Of a stretch of DNA of 64,000 bases, positions 15,263 to 24,523 are shown piece by piece. Within the stretch, counting starts at the first letter, position 1, and each line of letters begins with the position of its first letter. The notes below the pieces were generated by a model. That model worked only from the letters and a program-made list of their open reading frames with translations, ran no database searches and was not told the DNA's origin. The DNA comes from Pseudomonas sp. GV085. Its GTDB lineage: Bacteria; Pseudomonadota; Gammaproteobacteria; Pseudomonadales; Pseudomonadaceae. Both the position numbers and the translations under genes were made by a program. The stretch spans positions 1 to 64,000 of the forward strand of contig NZ_QAOV01000013.1 of the NCBI RefSeq assembly GCF_003050925.1, in the 5' to 3' direction.

Positions 15263-18200
15263 TCAGGCATCCACCATTGCCATCGCCTCCTCGACATCCA
15301 CTGCCACCAGACGCGAACAACCGGGTTCGTGCATCGTCACTCCCATCAGTTGCTCGGCCATTTCCATGGCGATCTTGTTGTGGGTGATATAGATGAACTG
15401 CACTGTCTGTGACATTTCTTTTACCAATCGCGCGTAGCGTCCAACGTTAGCGTCATCCAGTGGCGCGTCAACCTCATCGAGCATGCAGAACGGCGCCGGG
15501 TTCAATTTGAAGATCGCAAAAACCAGGGCCAATGCGGTCAGGGCTTTTTCGCCGCCGGAGAGCAAATGGATGGTGCTGTTCTTCTTTCCGGGCGGCTGCG
15601 CCATGATTGTTACCCCTGTATCGAGTAAATCTTCGCCCGTCAGTTCCAAATACGCGCGGCCTCCACCGAAAACTTTTGGGAAAAGCGCCTGTAAACCGCC
15701 ATTGATCTGATCAAAGGTATCCTTGAAACGGTTACGGGTTTCCTTGTCGATCTTGCGAATCACGTTCTCGAGGGTATCGAGCGCTTCCACCAGATCGTCG
15801 TTCTGCGCATCCAGATAACGTTTACGTTCCGATTGTTGCTGGTACTCATCGATGGCCGCCAGGTTGATCGCGCCCAGGCGCTGGATCCTCGCAGCGATGC
15901 GCTCGAGCTCTTCCTCGGCGTCCTTCTCGCTGGCCTCGGCGGTCAACGTCGCGAGTACGCCATGGAGATCGTAGCCGTCTTCCAGCAATTGGTCCTGCAA
16001 GGTCTTGCGGCGTACGCTCAGGGCCTGCCATTCCATGCGCTGGGTTTCGAGCTGGCTGCGAATCAACTGGGATTGCTGTTCGGCCTGGCTGCGGCGCTTC
16101 TCGGCGTCGCGCAGTTCGCGGTCGGCGTCTTCGAGGGCGATCTGCGCGGTCTTGAGTTCTTCGTCGACGGTCATGCGTTTGTCGAGCAACTCCTCGAGTT
16201 TCAGACGCAGTTCTTCCAGTGGCGCTTCGCCCTCCTCCAGATTGAGGCTCAGTTGCTCGCGTTTTTCCGTCAGCCGCTCGGACTGCATCTCCAGACGCTC
16301 CAGCGCCTGGCGTGTGGAATCGTGCTGCGCCTTGAGCGAGCCCAGACGCACCGCCAACTGGTGGGCGTGATCCTTGTGCTGCCGGGCTTCCTGACGCGCC
16401 CGGTCCAGACGTTCACGCAGGCTGTCGCGCTGGGCCAACAGCAACTCACGCTGCTCGGTGTCCAGCGCCATGCTGTCGAGGGCTTCCTGCAACTGCAGGC
16501 GCGCTTCGCCGATGTTCTCGTGTTCCAGGGCCCGCTGCTCGTCCAGCTCGGTGAGCTCTTCGTCGAGGCGGGTTCGGCGCAGGGTCAACTGTTCAGCCTT
16601 GGCTTTGCCGGCGGACAATTGAGCCTTCAATTCACCTTGCTGGCGTGCTTCGTCCTGCAGCAAACGGCGCAGATGTTCGCGACCGTTTTCCTGCTGACGC
16701 TGCTGCGCCCTGAGATTCTGCAGTCGGGTTTCCAGGGTTTCGACCGCGGCTTCGCGCTCTTCGCGTTCAAGGCCCAGTTGCTGGATTTCCTGACCGCGAG
16801 CGAGCACGCCGCTTTCGGCTTCACTGGCCCGACGCACCCGCAGAAAATGCCGACCGACCCAGTAACCGTCGCGGCTGACCAGGCTCTGCCCGGCAGCCAG
16901 TTGACCGCGCAAGGCCAGGGCCTGTTCGAGACTGTCGACCGGCTTGACCTGCCCCAGCCACGGCGACAGATCGATCTGCGCCTCGACCTTGTCCAGCAAG
17001 CTGCCCGGCACCCGTACGCCATCGCTGGCCGGGCTGAGCAAGCGCAGATCGCCTTGGGCGAACCCGGACAGATCGAAATCGTTGAAATCGTCGACCAGCA
17101 CCGCTTGCAGGTCGGCACCAAGCACGGTTTCCACCGCCAGCTCCCAACCGGCCTCAACCTTCAGGCCTTCGGCCAGGCGCGGACGATTCGCAAGATTCTG
17201 TTCACGCAGCCATTCGGCGGTGCCGGTGCCCGGATCGAGCGCGGCTTGCTGCAAGGCTTCGAGTGAAGCCAGCCGACCGTTGAGCCGCTGCAAGTCGCCC
17301 TGGGCCTGCTGTTGTGCCGTCAGAGCCTGCTGCAGTTCCTGACGCAACTGTTCGAGCTTTTCGACCTGCGCTTCTTCGCTGGTCTGCAAATCCTCAAGGG
17401 TTGCTTCGGATTCGGCGAGCTGCTCGCTGAGCTCCATGATCGCCGCGTCTTCCGGGTCCGCCGAGAGCAAGGCGCGTTCTTCGCCAAGACGCTTCTGCCG
17501 GTCCGCCAGGCGCTCCAGGCTGGTTTCCAGTTGCTGGATCCGCGATTGCTGCACTTCGGCCTGACGTCGTGGTTCGGCCGCGGTGTGGTTGAACGTATCC
17601 CACTGCTCTTGCCAGCCGTGCATGGTGGTTTCGGACTCTTCCAGCGCGGCAGCGGCCTCTTCCGCGGCGGCGCTGGTGACTTCCTGTTCCGGGGTGAGCA
17701 TGTCCAGCTCTTCGCCGAGGGTCAGCAGCAGCGTGCGGTCGTGGCCCAGGTGAGATTCGGTTTCCAGGCGAGCGCGCTCGGCTTCTTTCAGGTCGTCCTG
17801 CAACTGGCGCAAACGCTGCTGACCGTGCTGGATGCTCTGCTCGACCCGGGCAATATCGCCGCCAACCGAGTAGAAGCGCCCCTGCACCAGATTGAAGCGT
17901 TCCGAGAGGTCGTGGTGGCCGTCACGCAGGCGTTCGATGCTTGCGTCGGCATTGCGCTGTTCGGCCACCAGGGCTTCGAAAGAAACTTCCTGGTTGCCGA
18001 TGATCGCTTCACGCTGGCCGACCTGATCGTTCAGCGCCTGCCAGCGCAGGGCCGACAGCTGGGCCTTGAGCTGACGCTCCTCGCCCTTGAATTCCTGATA
18101 CTTCTTGGCGGCCTCGGCCTGGCGGTGCAAGCGTTCGAGTTGACGCTCGAGCTCTTCGCGCAGGTCGGTCAGGCGCTCAAGGTTTTCGTGGGTGCGGCGG

Positions 18201-18751
18201 ATGCGGTTTTCCGTCTCGCGCCGGCGCTCCTTGTACTTGGAGATGCCCGCCGCTTCTTCGATGAAGTTACGCAGGTCTTCGGGCTTGGACTCGATCAGCT
18301 TGGAGATCATCCCCTGCTCGATGATCGAGTAGCTGCGCGGGCCGAGGCCGGTGCCGAGAAAGATATCGGTGATGTCGCGGCGCCGGCATTTGGTGCCGTT
18401 GAGGTAATAGGTGGTCTGGCTGTCGCGGGTCACTTTGCGGCGAATGGAAATTTCCGCATAGGCGGCGTACTCGCCGAGCAACGTGCCGTCGGAATTATCG
18501 AATACCAGTTCGATGCTCGCCTGGCTCACCGGTTTGCGGCTGGTGGAGCCGTTGAAGATGACGTCGGTCATCGACTCGCCGCGCAGGTTCTTCGCCGAAC
18601 TCTCGCCCATCACCCAGCGTACGGCGTCGATGATGTTCGATTTGCCGCAGCCATTGGGCCCGACCACCGCCGCCATGTTACTGGGGAAGTTCACCGTAGT
18701 CGGGTCGACGAAGGACTTGAACCCCGCCAGCTTGATGCACTTGAGCCGCAC
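15263..18751 (-). CDS. smc: Chromosome segregation protein SMC
   Basis: Condensin-like ATPase that organises the chromosome. The 1162-residue protein has Walker A (GPNGCGKS, residues 31-38), long coiled coils of about 170-500 and 660-1000, a hinge between them (about 505-650), the ABC signature (LLSGGEKALTALAL) and Walker B (FCMLDEVDAPLDDANV) near the C-terminus. The start codon is GTG at 18749-18751. The stop of the upstream GntR gene ends only 2 bp before it, so translation is probably coupled to that gene. Confidence 0.97.
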   Translation of the reverse strand: MRLKCIKLAGFKSFVDPTTVNFPSNMAAVVGPNGCGKSNIIDAVRWVMGESSAKNLRGESMTDVIFNGSTSRKPVSQASIELVFDNSDGTLLGEYAAYAEISIRRKVTRDSQTTYYLNGTKCRRRDITDIFLGTGLGPRSYSIIEQGMISKLIESKPEDLRNFIEEAAGISKYKERRRETENRIRRTHENLERLTDLREELERQLERLHRQAEAAKKYQEFKGEERQLKAQLSALRWQALNDQVGQREAIIGNQEVSFEALVAEQRNADASIERLRDGHHDLSERFNLVQGRFYSVGGDIARVEQSIQHGQQRLRQLQDDLKEAERARLETESHLGHDRTLLLTLGEELDMLTPEQEVTSAAAEEAAAALEESETTMHGWQEQWDTFNHTAAEPRRQAEVQQSRIQQLETSLERLADRQKRLGEERALLSADPEDAAIMELSEQLAESEATLEDLQTSEEAQVEKLEQLRQELQQALTAQQQAQGDLQRLNGRLASLEALQQAALDPGTGTAEWLREQNLANRPRLAEGLKVEAGWELAVETVLGADLQAVLVDDFNDFDLSGFAQGDLRLLSPASDGVRVPGSLLDKVEAQIDLSPWLGQVKPVDSLEQALALRGQLAAGQSLVSRDGYWVGRHFLRVRRASEAESGVLARGQEIQQLGLEREEREAAVETLETRLQNLRAQQRQQENGREHLRRLLQDEARQQGELKAQLSAGKAKAEQLTLRRTRLDEELTELDEQRALEHENIGEARLQLQEALDSMALDTEQRELLLAQRDSLRERLDRARQEARQHKDHAHQLAVRLGSLKAQHDSTRQALERLEMQSERLTEKREQLSLNLEEGEAPLEELRLKLEELLDKRMTVDEELKTAQIALEDADRELRDAEKRRSQAEQQSQLIRSQLETQRMEWQALSVRRKTLQDQLLEDGYDLHGVLATLTAEASEKDAEEELERIAARIQRLGAINLAAIDEYQQQSERKRYLDAQNDDLVEALDTLENVIRKIDKETRNRFKDTFDQINGGLQALFPKVFGGGRAYLELTGEDLLDTGVTIMAQPPGKKNSTIHLLSGGEKALTALALVFAIFKLNPAPFCMLDEVDAPLDDANVGRYARLVKEMSQTVQFIYITHNKIAMEMAEQLMGVTMHEPGCSRLVAVDVEEAMAMVDA

Positions 18752-18753
18752 GC

Positions 18754-19413
18754 TCAGGCGTCCGTCAGGGCAGAAACCACCAGATCGCAGCTGCGCTGGG
18801 CGTAAGCCGTCAGCACTTCGCGGATCTGCGGAAAATCACGGGCCAGCACGGCAGCGAGCAAGCGCTCGAACAGCTCCAGGAATTCGCTCATTGACGCTTT
18901 GCGCTGGTCCAGAGCAAGGAAATACGCGCGGCTCATGGCCGGCTGCAGATTCTCGACGGTTTCCTGCAAGTACGGGTTGTTGGCGAACGGATACGCGGCG
19001 CGCATCACATTGAAGCTGTCGTCGACGAAGGTGCGGATATCCTGACGCTCGTAGCTGGCCGTCAGGCGCTGCTGGATCTGCACGAACGGCGCCATGTCGG
19101 CCTGGGTTTTCCAGCTACTGGCCACCGAGTTACCGAGCAGAATGTAGAGCTCGCTCATCAATGTGCACAGGCTCTGCACCTTGTGCGCGGTGAGTTCGGT
19201 AACGTGGGCGCCACGTCGCGGCAGGATCGCGATCAGGTGCCGACGTTCGAGGATCAGCAAGGCCTCGCGAACCGAACCACGGCTGACATTGAGGGCCAGC
19301 GTGACTTTCTGTTCCTGGATGCGCTCTCCGGGCTTCATTTCGCCGCGAATGATACGTTCGGCGAGGTGGTGAGCGATTTGCTCGGCGAGGCTGTCCGGCG
19401 CCTTGAACGTCAT
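18754..19413 (-). CDS. GntR-family transcriptional regulator (FadR/FCD type)
   Basis: DNA-binding regulator of 219 residues. Residues 1-75 form a GntR winged helix-turn-helix (ERIIRGEMKPGERIQEQ, NVSRGSVREALLILERRHLI), and the rest is an all-helical FCD-type effector domain (RTFVDDSFNVMRAA, LDQRKASMSEFLELFERLLAAVLARD). It ends 2 bp before smc on the same strand and is divergent from the xanthine dehydrogenase operon 268 bp away. Two palindromes in that interval (19587-19625) are candidate operators. Its ligand and regulon are not known; control of xdh, or autoregulation that also sets smc level, are both possible. Confidence 0.88.
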   Translation of the reverse strand: MTFKAPDSLAEQIAHHLAERIIRGEMKPGERIQEQKVTLALNVSRGSVREALLILERRHLIAILPRRGAHVTELTAHKVQSLCTLMSELYILLGNSVASSWKTQADMAPFVQIQQRLTASYERQDIRTFVDDSFNVMRAAYPFANNPYLQETVENLQPAMSRAYFLALDQRKASMSEFLELFERLLAAVLARDFPQIREVLTAYAQRSCDLVVSALTDA

Positions 19414-19586
19414 GGTTGTTCTTCAAACTCTTCGATCTGTACAAGCGGCGCAGTGTAGCGCAATTGCTGCATCAGGGCGGAGTGCCCGCCCGGAGGTTTT
19501 TGGCACGATTCAAGCAAAAAAAGCAGGCGATCGAACCAACGACAATAATTAAGGAACAGGTGGTTAGTCGACAAATTGCAATTTCC

Positions 19587-19602
19587 TGACCCTTAAGTCA
19601 GA
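19587..19602. promoter_or_regulatory. Candidate operator 1 upstream of xdhA (TGAC-N6-GTCA)
   Basis: TGACCCTTAAGTCAGA contains the palindrome TGAC-N6-GTCA. An almost identical copy begins 23 bp downstream, about two helical turns. It lies between the divergent GntR gene and xdhA. The binding protein is inferred, not shown. Confidence 0.5.
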
Positions 19603-19609
19603 AAATCAT

Positions 19610-19625
19610 TGACCGAAAAGTCAGA
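19610..19625. promoter_or_regulatory. Candidate operator 2 upstream of xdhA (TGAC-N6-GTCA)
   Basis: TGACCGAAAAGTCAGA repeats the palindrome of 19587-19602 with the same outer bases (TGACC and AGTCAGA) and a different core. Its end is 56 bp before the xdhA start, within the expected promoter region. Confidence 0.5.
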
Positions 19626-19681
19626 CCTGCTAAATTCAGTTCCTGTCGGTTAACAACAATAATGAGTCTGCGAGGCCTTCC

Positions 19682-21136
19682 GTGATCCAGTTTTTACTAA
19701 ACCAGGAACTCCGTAGCGAGCACGCCCTGGACCCGAACCTGACCGTGCTCAATTATCTGCGCGACCATGTGGGCAAGCCCGGCACCAAAGAAGGCTGCGC
19801 CAGCGGTGACTGCGGCGCCTGCACCGTGGTGGTCGGCGAATTGCAGACCGATGACGACGGCCGTGAACACATTCGCTATCGCAGCCTCAACTCGTGCCTG
19901 ACGTTCGTGTCGTCCCTGCACGGCAAACAGCTCATCAGCGTTGAAGACCTCAAGCACAAGGGTGAACTGCACAGCGTGCAGAAAGCCATGGTCGAGTGCC
20001 ACGGCTCGCAATGCGGCTTTTGTACCCCCGGCTTCGTGATGTCGCTGTTTGCCCTGCAAAAGAACAGCGATGCGCCGGACCATGCCAAGGCCCACGAAGC
20101 ACTGGCCGGCAATCTGTGCCGCTGCACCGGCTACCGGCCGATCCTGGAAGCCGCCGAGCAGTCCTGCTGCGCCAAGCAACCGGACCAGTTCGACGCCCGC
20201 GAGGCCGACACCATCGCGCGCCTGAAAGCCATTGCCCCGACCGATATCGGCGAACTCAACAGTGGCGACAAGCGCTGCCTGGTGCCGCTGACCGTGGCCG
20301 ACCTGGCCGACCTCTACGACGCTTATCCACAGGCCCGCCTGCTGGCCGGCGGTACTGACCTGGCGCTGGAAGTCACGCAGTTCCACCGCACTCTGCCGGT
20401 GATGATCTACGTCGGCAACGTCGCCGAGATGAAGCGCATCGAACGTTTTGACGATCGCCTGGAAATCGGCGCCGCCACGGCCCTGTCCGATTGCTACGAG
20501 GCCTTGAACGCCGAGTACCCGGACTTCGGTGAATTGCTGCATCGCTTCGCGTCGTTGCAGATCCGCAACCAGGGCACCCTTGGCGGCAACATCGGTAACG
20601 CCTCGCCGATTGGTGACTCACCGCCCCTGCTGATCGCCCTCGGCGCGCAAATCGTGCTGTGCAAAGGCGAAACCCGCCGCACCCTGGCACTGGAAGATTA
20701 CTTCATCGATTACCGCGTCACGGCGCGCCAGGAAAGCGAGTTCATCGAGAAGATCATCGTGCCGCGCGCCAGCGTCGAAAAACTGTTCCGCGCCTACAAG
20801 ATCTCCAAGCGCCTGGACGACGACATTTCTGCCGTGTGTGCAGCCTTCAACTTTCGCCTGGAGAACGGCGTGGTCGCTGAAGCCCGCGTCGCCTTCGGCG
20901 GCATGGCGGCCATCCCGAAACGCGCCGCTGCTTGCGAAGCCGCGTTGCTCGGCTCGCCATTCAACAGCACCACTATCGAGCGTGCCTGCGCTGCCCTGGC
21001 CGAAGACTTCACGCCGCTCTCGGACTTCCGTGCCAGCAAGGAATACCGCCTGCTCAGCGCGCAGAACCTGCTGCGCAAATACTTCATTGAACTGCAAACA
21101 CCGCACATCGAGACTCGGGTGACCGCTTATGTCTAA
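19682..21136 (+). CDS. xdhA: Xanthine dehydrogenase small (FAD/Fe-S) subunit XdhA
   Basis: Carries electrons from the molybdenum subunit to NAD+ in the oxidation of hypoxanthine and xanthine to urate. The 484-residue protein begins with a plant-type [2Fe-2S] domain (C39, C44 and C47 in CASGDCGAC), has the second [2Fe-2S] helical domain (CGFCTPGFVMSL and NLCRCTGYRPI), then the FAD domain (LLAGGTDLALEV; RNQGTLGGNIGNASPIGDSPP). The start is GTG at 19682, where homology begins. It overlaps xdhB by 8 bp. This is the first gene of xdhABC-guaD, and two candidate operators lie before it. Confidence 0.95.
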   Translation: MIQFLLNQELRSEHALDPNLTVLNYLRDHVGKPGTKEGCASGDCGACTVVVGELQTDDDGREHIRYRSLNSCLTFVSSLHGKQLISVEDLKHKGELHSVQKAMVECHGSQCGFCTPGFVMSLFALQKNSDAPDHAKAHEALAGNLCRCTGYRPILEAAEQSCCAKQPDQFDAREADTIARLKAIAPTDIGELNSGDKRCLVPLTVADLADLYDAYPQARLLAGGTDLALEVTQFHRTLPVMIYVGNVAEMKRIERFDDRLEIGAATALSDCYEALNAEYPDFGELLHRFASLQIRNQGTLGGNIGNASPIGDSPPLLIALGAQIVLCKGETRRTLALEDYFIDYRVTARQESEFIEKIIVPRASVEKLFRAYKISKRLDDDISAVCAAFNFRLENGVVAEARVAFGGMAAIPKRAAACEAALLGSPFNSTTIERACAALAEDFTPLSDFRASKEYRLLSAQNLLRKYFIELQTPHIETRVTAYV

Positions 21137-23528
21137 TCATCACGCCGTAGAGAAGACCCAAGCCGAACTGGCTGAACTGTTCGCCAAGGACCTGACCACC
21201 GGTGTCGGCCGCAGCGTCAAGCACGACAGCGCCGCCAAGCATGTGGCCGGCGAAGCGCAGTACATCGACGATCGCCTGGAGTTTCCAAACCAGTTGCACG
21301 TCTATGCACGCATGTCAGACCGTGCCCATGCCCGAATCATCAGCATTGACACCGCGCCCTGCTACGCCTTCGAAGGCGTGCGCATCGCCATCACCCACGA
21401 AGACGTGCCGGGCCTGAAAGACATCGGTCCGTTGCTGCCGGGCGATCCGCTGCTGGCCATCGATACTGTGCAATTCGTCGGTCAACCGGTGCTCGCCGTG
21501 GCCGCGAAAGACCTGGAAACCGCGCGTAAAGCGGCCATGGCCGCGATCATCGAATACGAAGACCTCGAGCCCGTGCTGGATGTGGTCGAAGCCCTGCGCA
21601 AACGCCACTTCGTACTCGACAGCCACACCCACAAACGCGGCGATTCGGCCACGGCGCTGGCCACCGCCGAGCACCGCATCCAGGGCACCCTGCACATCGG
21701 CGGCCAGGAGCACTTCTACCTGGAAACCCAGATCTCTTCGGTGATGCCCACCGAAGACGGCGGCATGATCGTCTACTGCTCCACCCAGAACCCCACCGAA
21801 GTGCAGAAACTGGTGGCCGAAGTGCTGGACGTGTCGATGAACAAGATCGTCGTCGACATGCGCCGCATGGGCGGCGGTTTCGGCGGCAAGGAAACCCAGG
21901 CGGCGAGCCCGGCGTGCCTGTGCGCGGTGATCGCGCACCTCACCGGCCAACCGACCAAGATGCGCCTGCCGCGTGTCGAAGACATGCTGATGACCGGCAA
22001 GCGTCACCCGTTCTATGTCGAGTACGACGTCGGCTTCGACAGCACCGGCCGCCTGCACGGCATCAACCTGGAACTGGCCGGCAACTGCGGTTGCTCGCCT
22101 GACCTGTCGGCGTCGATCGTCGACCGGGCGATGTTCCACTCGGACAACTCGTACTACCTGGGCGACGCGACCATCAACGGTCACCGCTGCAAGACCAACA
22201 CCGCGTCGAACACCGCCTACCGTGGTTTCGGCGGCCCGCAAGGCATGGTTGCCATCGAAGAAGTGATGGACGCCATCGCCCGTTACCTGGCCCTCGATCC
22301 GCTGGCGGTGCGCAAGGCCAACTACTACGGCAAGACCGAGCGCAACGTCACCCACTACTACCAGACCGTCGAGCACAACATGCTCGAAGAGATGACCGTG
22401 GAACTTGAAGAAAGCAGCCAGTACGCCGAGCGTCGCGAAGCGATCCGTCGCTACAACGCCAACAGCCCGATCCTGAAAAAAGGCCTGGCGCTGACCCCGG
22501 TGAAATTCGGTATCTCTTTCACCGCCAGCTTCCTCAACCAGGCAGGTGCCTTGGTGCACGTCTACACCGACGGCAGCATCCACCTCAACCACGGCGGCAC
22601 CGAAATGGGCCAGGGCCTGAACACCAAGGTCGCGCAGGTCGTGGCCGAAGTGTTCCAGGTGGAAATGGACCGCGTGCAAATCACCGCGACCAACACCGAC
22701 AAGGTGCCGAACACCTCGCCGACCGCCGCTTCCAGTGGTGCCGACCTGAACGGCAAGGCTGCGCAGAACGCGGCTGAAACCATCAAGAAACGCCTGGTGG
22801 AATTCGCCGCGCGCCAATACAAGGTCAGCGAAGAAGACGTGGTATTCCACAACGGCCACGTGCGGGTCCGCGATCACATCCTGACCTTCGAAGCACTGAT
22901 CCAGCAGGCGTATTTCGCCCAGGTGTCGCTGTCGAGCACCGGCTTCTACAAGACCCCGAAAATCTACTACGACCGCAGCCAGGCCCGTGGCCGTCCGTTC
23001 TACTACTTCGCCTTCGGCGCGGCGTGCTGCGAGGTGCTGGTCGATACCCTGACCGGCGAATACAAGATGCTGCGCACCGACATCCTCCACGACGTCGGCG
23101 CCTCGCTCAACCCGGCCATCGACATTGGTCAGGTCGAGGGCGGCTTCATCCAGGGCATGGGCTGGCTGACCATGGAAGAGCTGGTGTGGAACGACAAGGG
23201 CAAGCTGATGACCAACGGCCCGGCCAGCTACAAGATCCCGACCGCGGCGGACATGCCGCTGGACCTGCGCGTCAAGCTGGTGGAAAACCGCAAGAACCCG
23301 GAAGACACGGTGTTCCATTCCAAGGCCGTGGGCGAGCCGCCGTTCATGCTCGGCATCGCTTCGTGGTGTGCGATCAAGGACGCCGTGGCGAGCCTGGGCG
23401 ATTACAAGCATCAACCGAAAATCGACGCACCGGCGACTCCGGAGCGGGTGCTGTGGGGTTGTGAGCAGATGCGCCAGCTGAAGGCGGCGAAGGCTGTCGA
23501 GACCGAGACCGAGTTGGCTTCGCTCTAG
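21129..23528 (+). CDS. xdhB: Xanthine dehydrogenase molybdenum-binding subunit XdhB
   Basis: Catalytic subunit that hydroxylates hypoxanthine and xanthine at the molybdopterin centre. The 799-residue protein includes the aldehyde oxidase/xanthine dehydrogenase a/b hammerhead domain (about 25-135), the cofactor loop GGGFGGKET, the segment AYRGFGGPQG, the GTEMGQGLNTKVAQ motif and, near the C-terminus, KAVGEPPFMLG containing the expected catalytic glutamate. The ATG at 21129 overlaps the end of xdhA by 8 bp, implying translational coupling. A REP doublet follows its stop before xdhC. Confidence 0.96.
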   Translation: MSNHHAVEKTQAELAELFAKDLTTGVGRSVKHDSAAKHVAGEAQYIDDRLEFPNQLHVYARMSDRAHARIISIDTAPCYAFEGVRIAITHEDVPGLKDIGPLLPGDPLLAIDTVQFVGQPVLAVAAKDLETARKAAMAAIIEYEDLEPVLDVVEALRKRHFVLDSHTHKRGDSATALATAEHRIQGTLHIGGQEHFYLETQISSVMPTEDGGMIVYCSTQNPTEVQKLVAEVLDVSMNKIVVDMRRMGGGFGGKETQAASPACLCAVIAHLTGQPTKMRLPRVEDMLMTGKRHPFYVEYDVGFDSTGRLHGINLELAGNCGCSPDLSASIVDRAMFHSDNSYYLGDATINGHRCKTNTASNTAYRGFGGPQGMVAIEEVMDAIARYLALDPLAVRKANYYGKTERNVTHYYQTVEHNMLEEMTVELEESSQYAERREAIRRYNANSPILKKGLALTPVKFGISFTASFLNQAGALVHVYTDGSIHLNHGGTEMGQGLNTKVAQVVAEVFQVEMDRVQITATNTDKVPNTSPTAASSGADLNGKAAQNAAETIKKRLVEFAARQYKVSEEDVVFHNGHVRVRDHILTFEALIQQAYFAQVSLSSTGFYKTPKIYYDRSQARGRPFYYFAFGAACCEVLVDTLTGEYKMLRTDILHDVGASLNPAIDIGQVEGGFIQGMGWLTMEELVWNDKGKLMTNGPASYKIPTAADMPLDLRVKLVENRKNPEDTVFHSKAVGEPPFMLGIASWCAIKDAVASLGDYKHQPKIDAPATPERVLWGCEQMRQLKAAKAVETETELASL

Positions 23529-23541
23529 ACCGAGGTGCGGC

Positions 23542-23637
23542 CTTCGCGAGCAGGCTCGCTCCCACAATGGATCTCCAGTGGGCACAAATTTTGTGAATGA
23601 CAGAGATCAACATGTGGGAGCGAGCCTGCTCGCGAAG
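23542..23637. repeat. REP doublet inside the xdh operon (GAGCGAGCCTGCTCGC family)
   Basis: CTTCGCGAGCAGGCTCGCTC and GAGCGAGCCTGCTCGCGAAG are inverted copies about 55 bases apart. Unlike most copies here, it lies between two genes expected to be co-transcribed (xdhB and xdhC). Confidence 0.9.
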
Positions 23638-23672
23638 AGGCCCGAACAGACAACAAAGATGTCGAGGTGAAC

Positions 23673-24515
23673 ATGTACAACTGGATCGACGCCCTCGCCG
23701 ACCTGCAAAACCGGGGTGAGCCCTGCGTGCTGGTCACCATCATCGAAGAGCTCGGCTCGACGCCGCGCAATGCCGGCTCGAAGATGGTCATCAGCGCTAA
23801 CCAGAGCTTCGACACCATCGGTGGCGGGCACCTGGAATACAAGGCCATGAAGATCGCCCGTGAGATGCTCGCCAGCGGCAAGCAGGACACGCATCTGGAG
23901 CGCTTCAGCCTCGGCGCCAGCCTGGGCCAATGCTGCGGTGGTGCGACGGTATTGCTGTTCGAACCGATGGGCCAGGTGCAGGCGCAGATCGCCGTGTTCG
24001 GTGCCGGCCACGTGGGCCGAGCGCTGGTGCCACTGCTCGCTGGCCTGCCTTGCCGGGTGCGCTGGATCGACTCGCGGGAGGAAGAATTCCCCGAGCAGAT
24101 CCCCCATGGCGTGCGCAAGATCGTCAGCGAAGAACCGGTGGATGAAATCGATGACCTGCCCGCCGGCAGCTATTGCATCGTGATGACCCACAACCATCAA
24201 CTCGACCTCGAACTGACCGCTGCGATCCTCAAGCGCAACGACTTCGCCTACTTCGGCCTGATCGGTTCGAAGACCAAACGGGTGAAGTTCGAACATCGTC
24301 TGCGCGACCGCGGTTTCGACAGCAGCGTTGTGCAACGCATGCGCTGCCCGATGGGCATCGGCGAAGTCAAAGGCAAGCTGCCTGTGGAAATCGCCATCTC
24401 CATCGCCGGCGAAATCATCGCCACCTATAACGCGAACTTCGGGCAGCACACCGCCAGCGCCGGATCGATTGCCAAACTGCTGCCTGCGTCACGCCGCAGC
24501 CAAGCCTCCCATTGA
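23673..24515 (+). CDS. xdhC: Xanthine dehydrogenase accessory protein XdhC
   Basis: Chaperone that binds sulfurated molybdenum cofactor and inserts it into the xanthine dehydrogenase large subunit. The 280-residue product has the N-terminal XdhC/CoxI domain (GSTPRNAGSKMVIS, GGGHLEYKAMKIARE, GQCCGGATVLLFE) and a C-terminal Rossmann-like domain (IAVFGAGHVGRALVPLL; FAYFGLIGSKTKR). The ATG at 23673 has a GAGGTG ribosome site ending three bases before it; an in-frame GTG two codons upstream overlaps that site. It is followed closely by guaD (8 bp). Confidence 0.95.
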   Translation: MYNWIDALADLQNRGEPCVLVTIIEELGSTPRNAGSKMVISANQSFDTIGGGHLEYKAMKIAREMLASGKQDTHLERFSLGASLGQCCGGATVLLFEPMGQVQAQIAVFGAGHVGRALVPLLAGLPCRVRWIDSREEEFPEQIPHGVRKIVSEEPVDEIDDLPAGSYCIVMTHNHQLDLELTAAILKRNDFAYFGLIGSKTKRVKFEHRLRDRGFDSSVVQRMRCPMGIGEVKGKLPVEIAISIAGEIIATYNANFGQHTASAGSIAKLLPASRRSQASH

Positions 24516-24523
24516 GAATCCCC

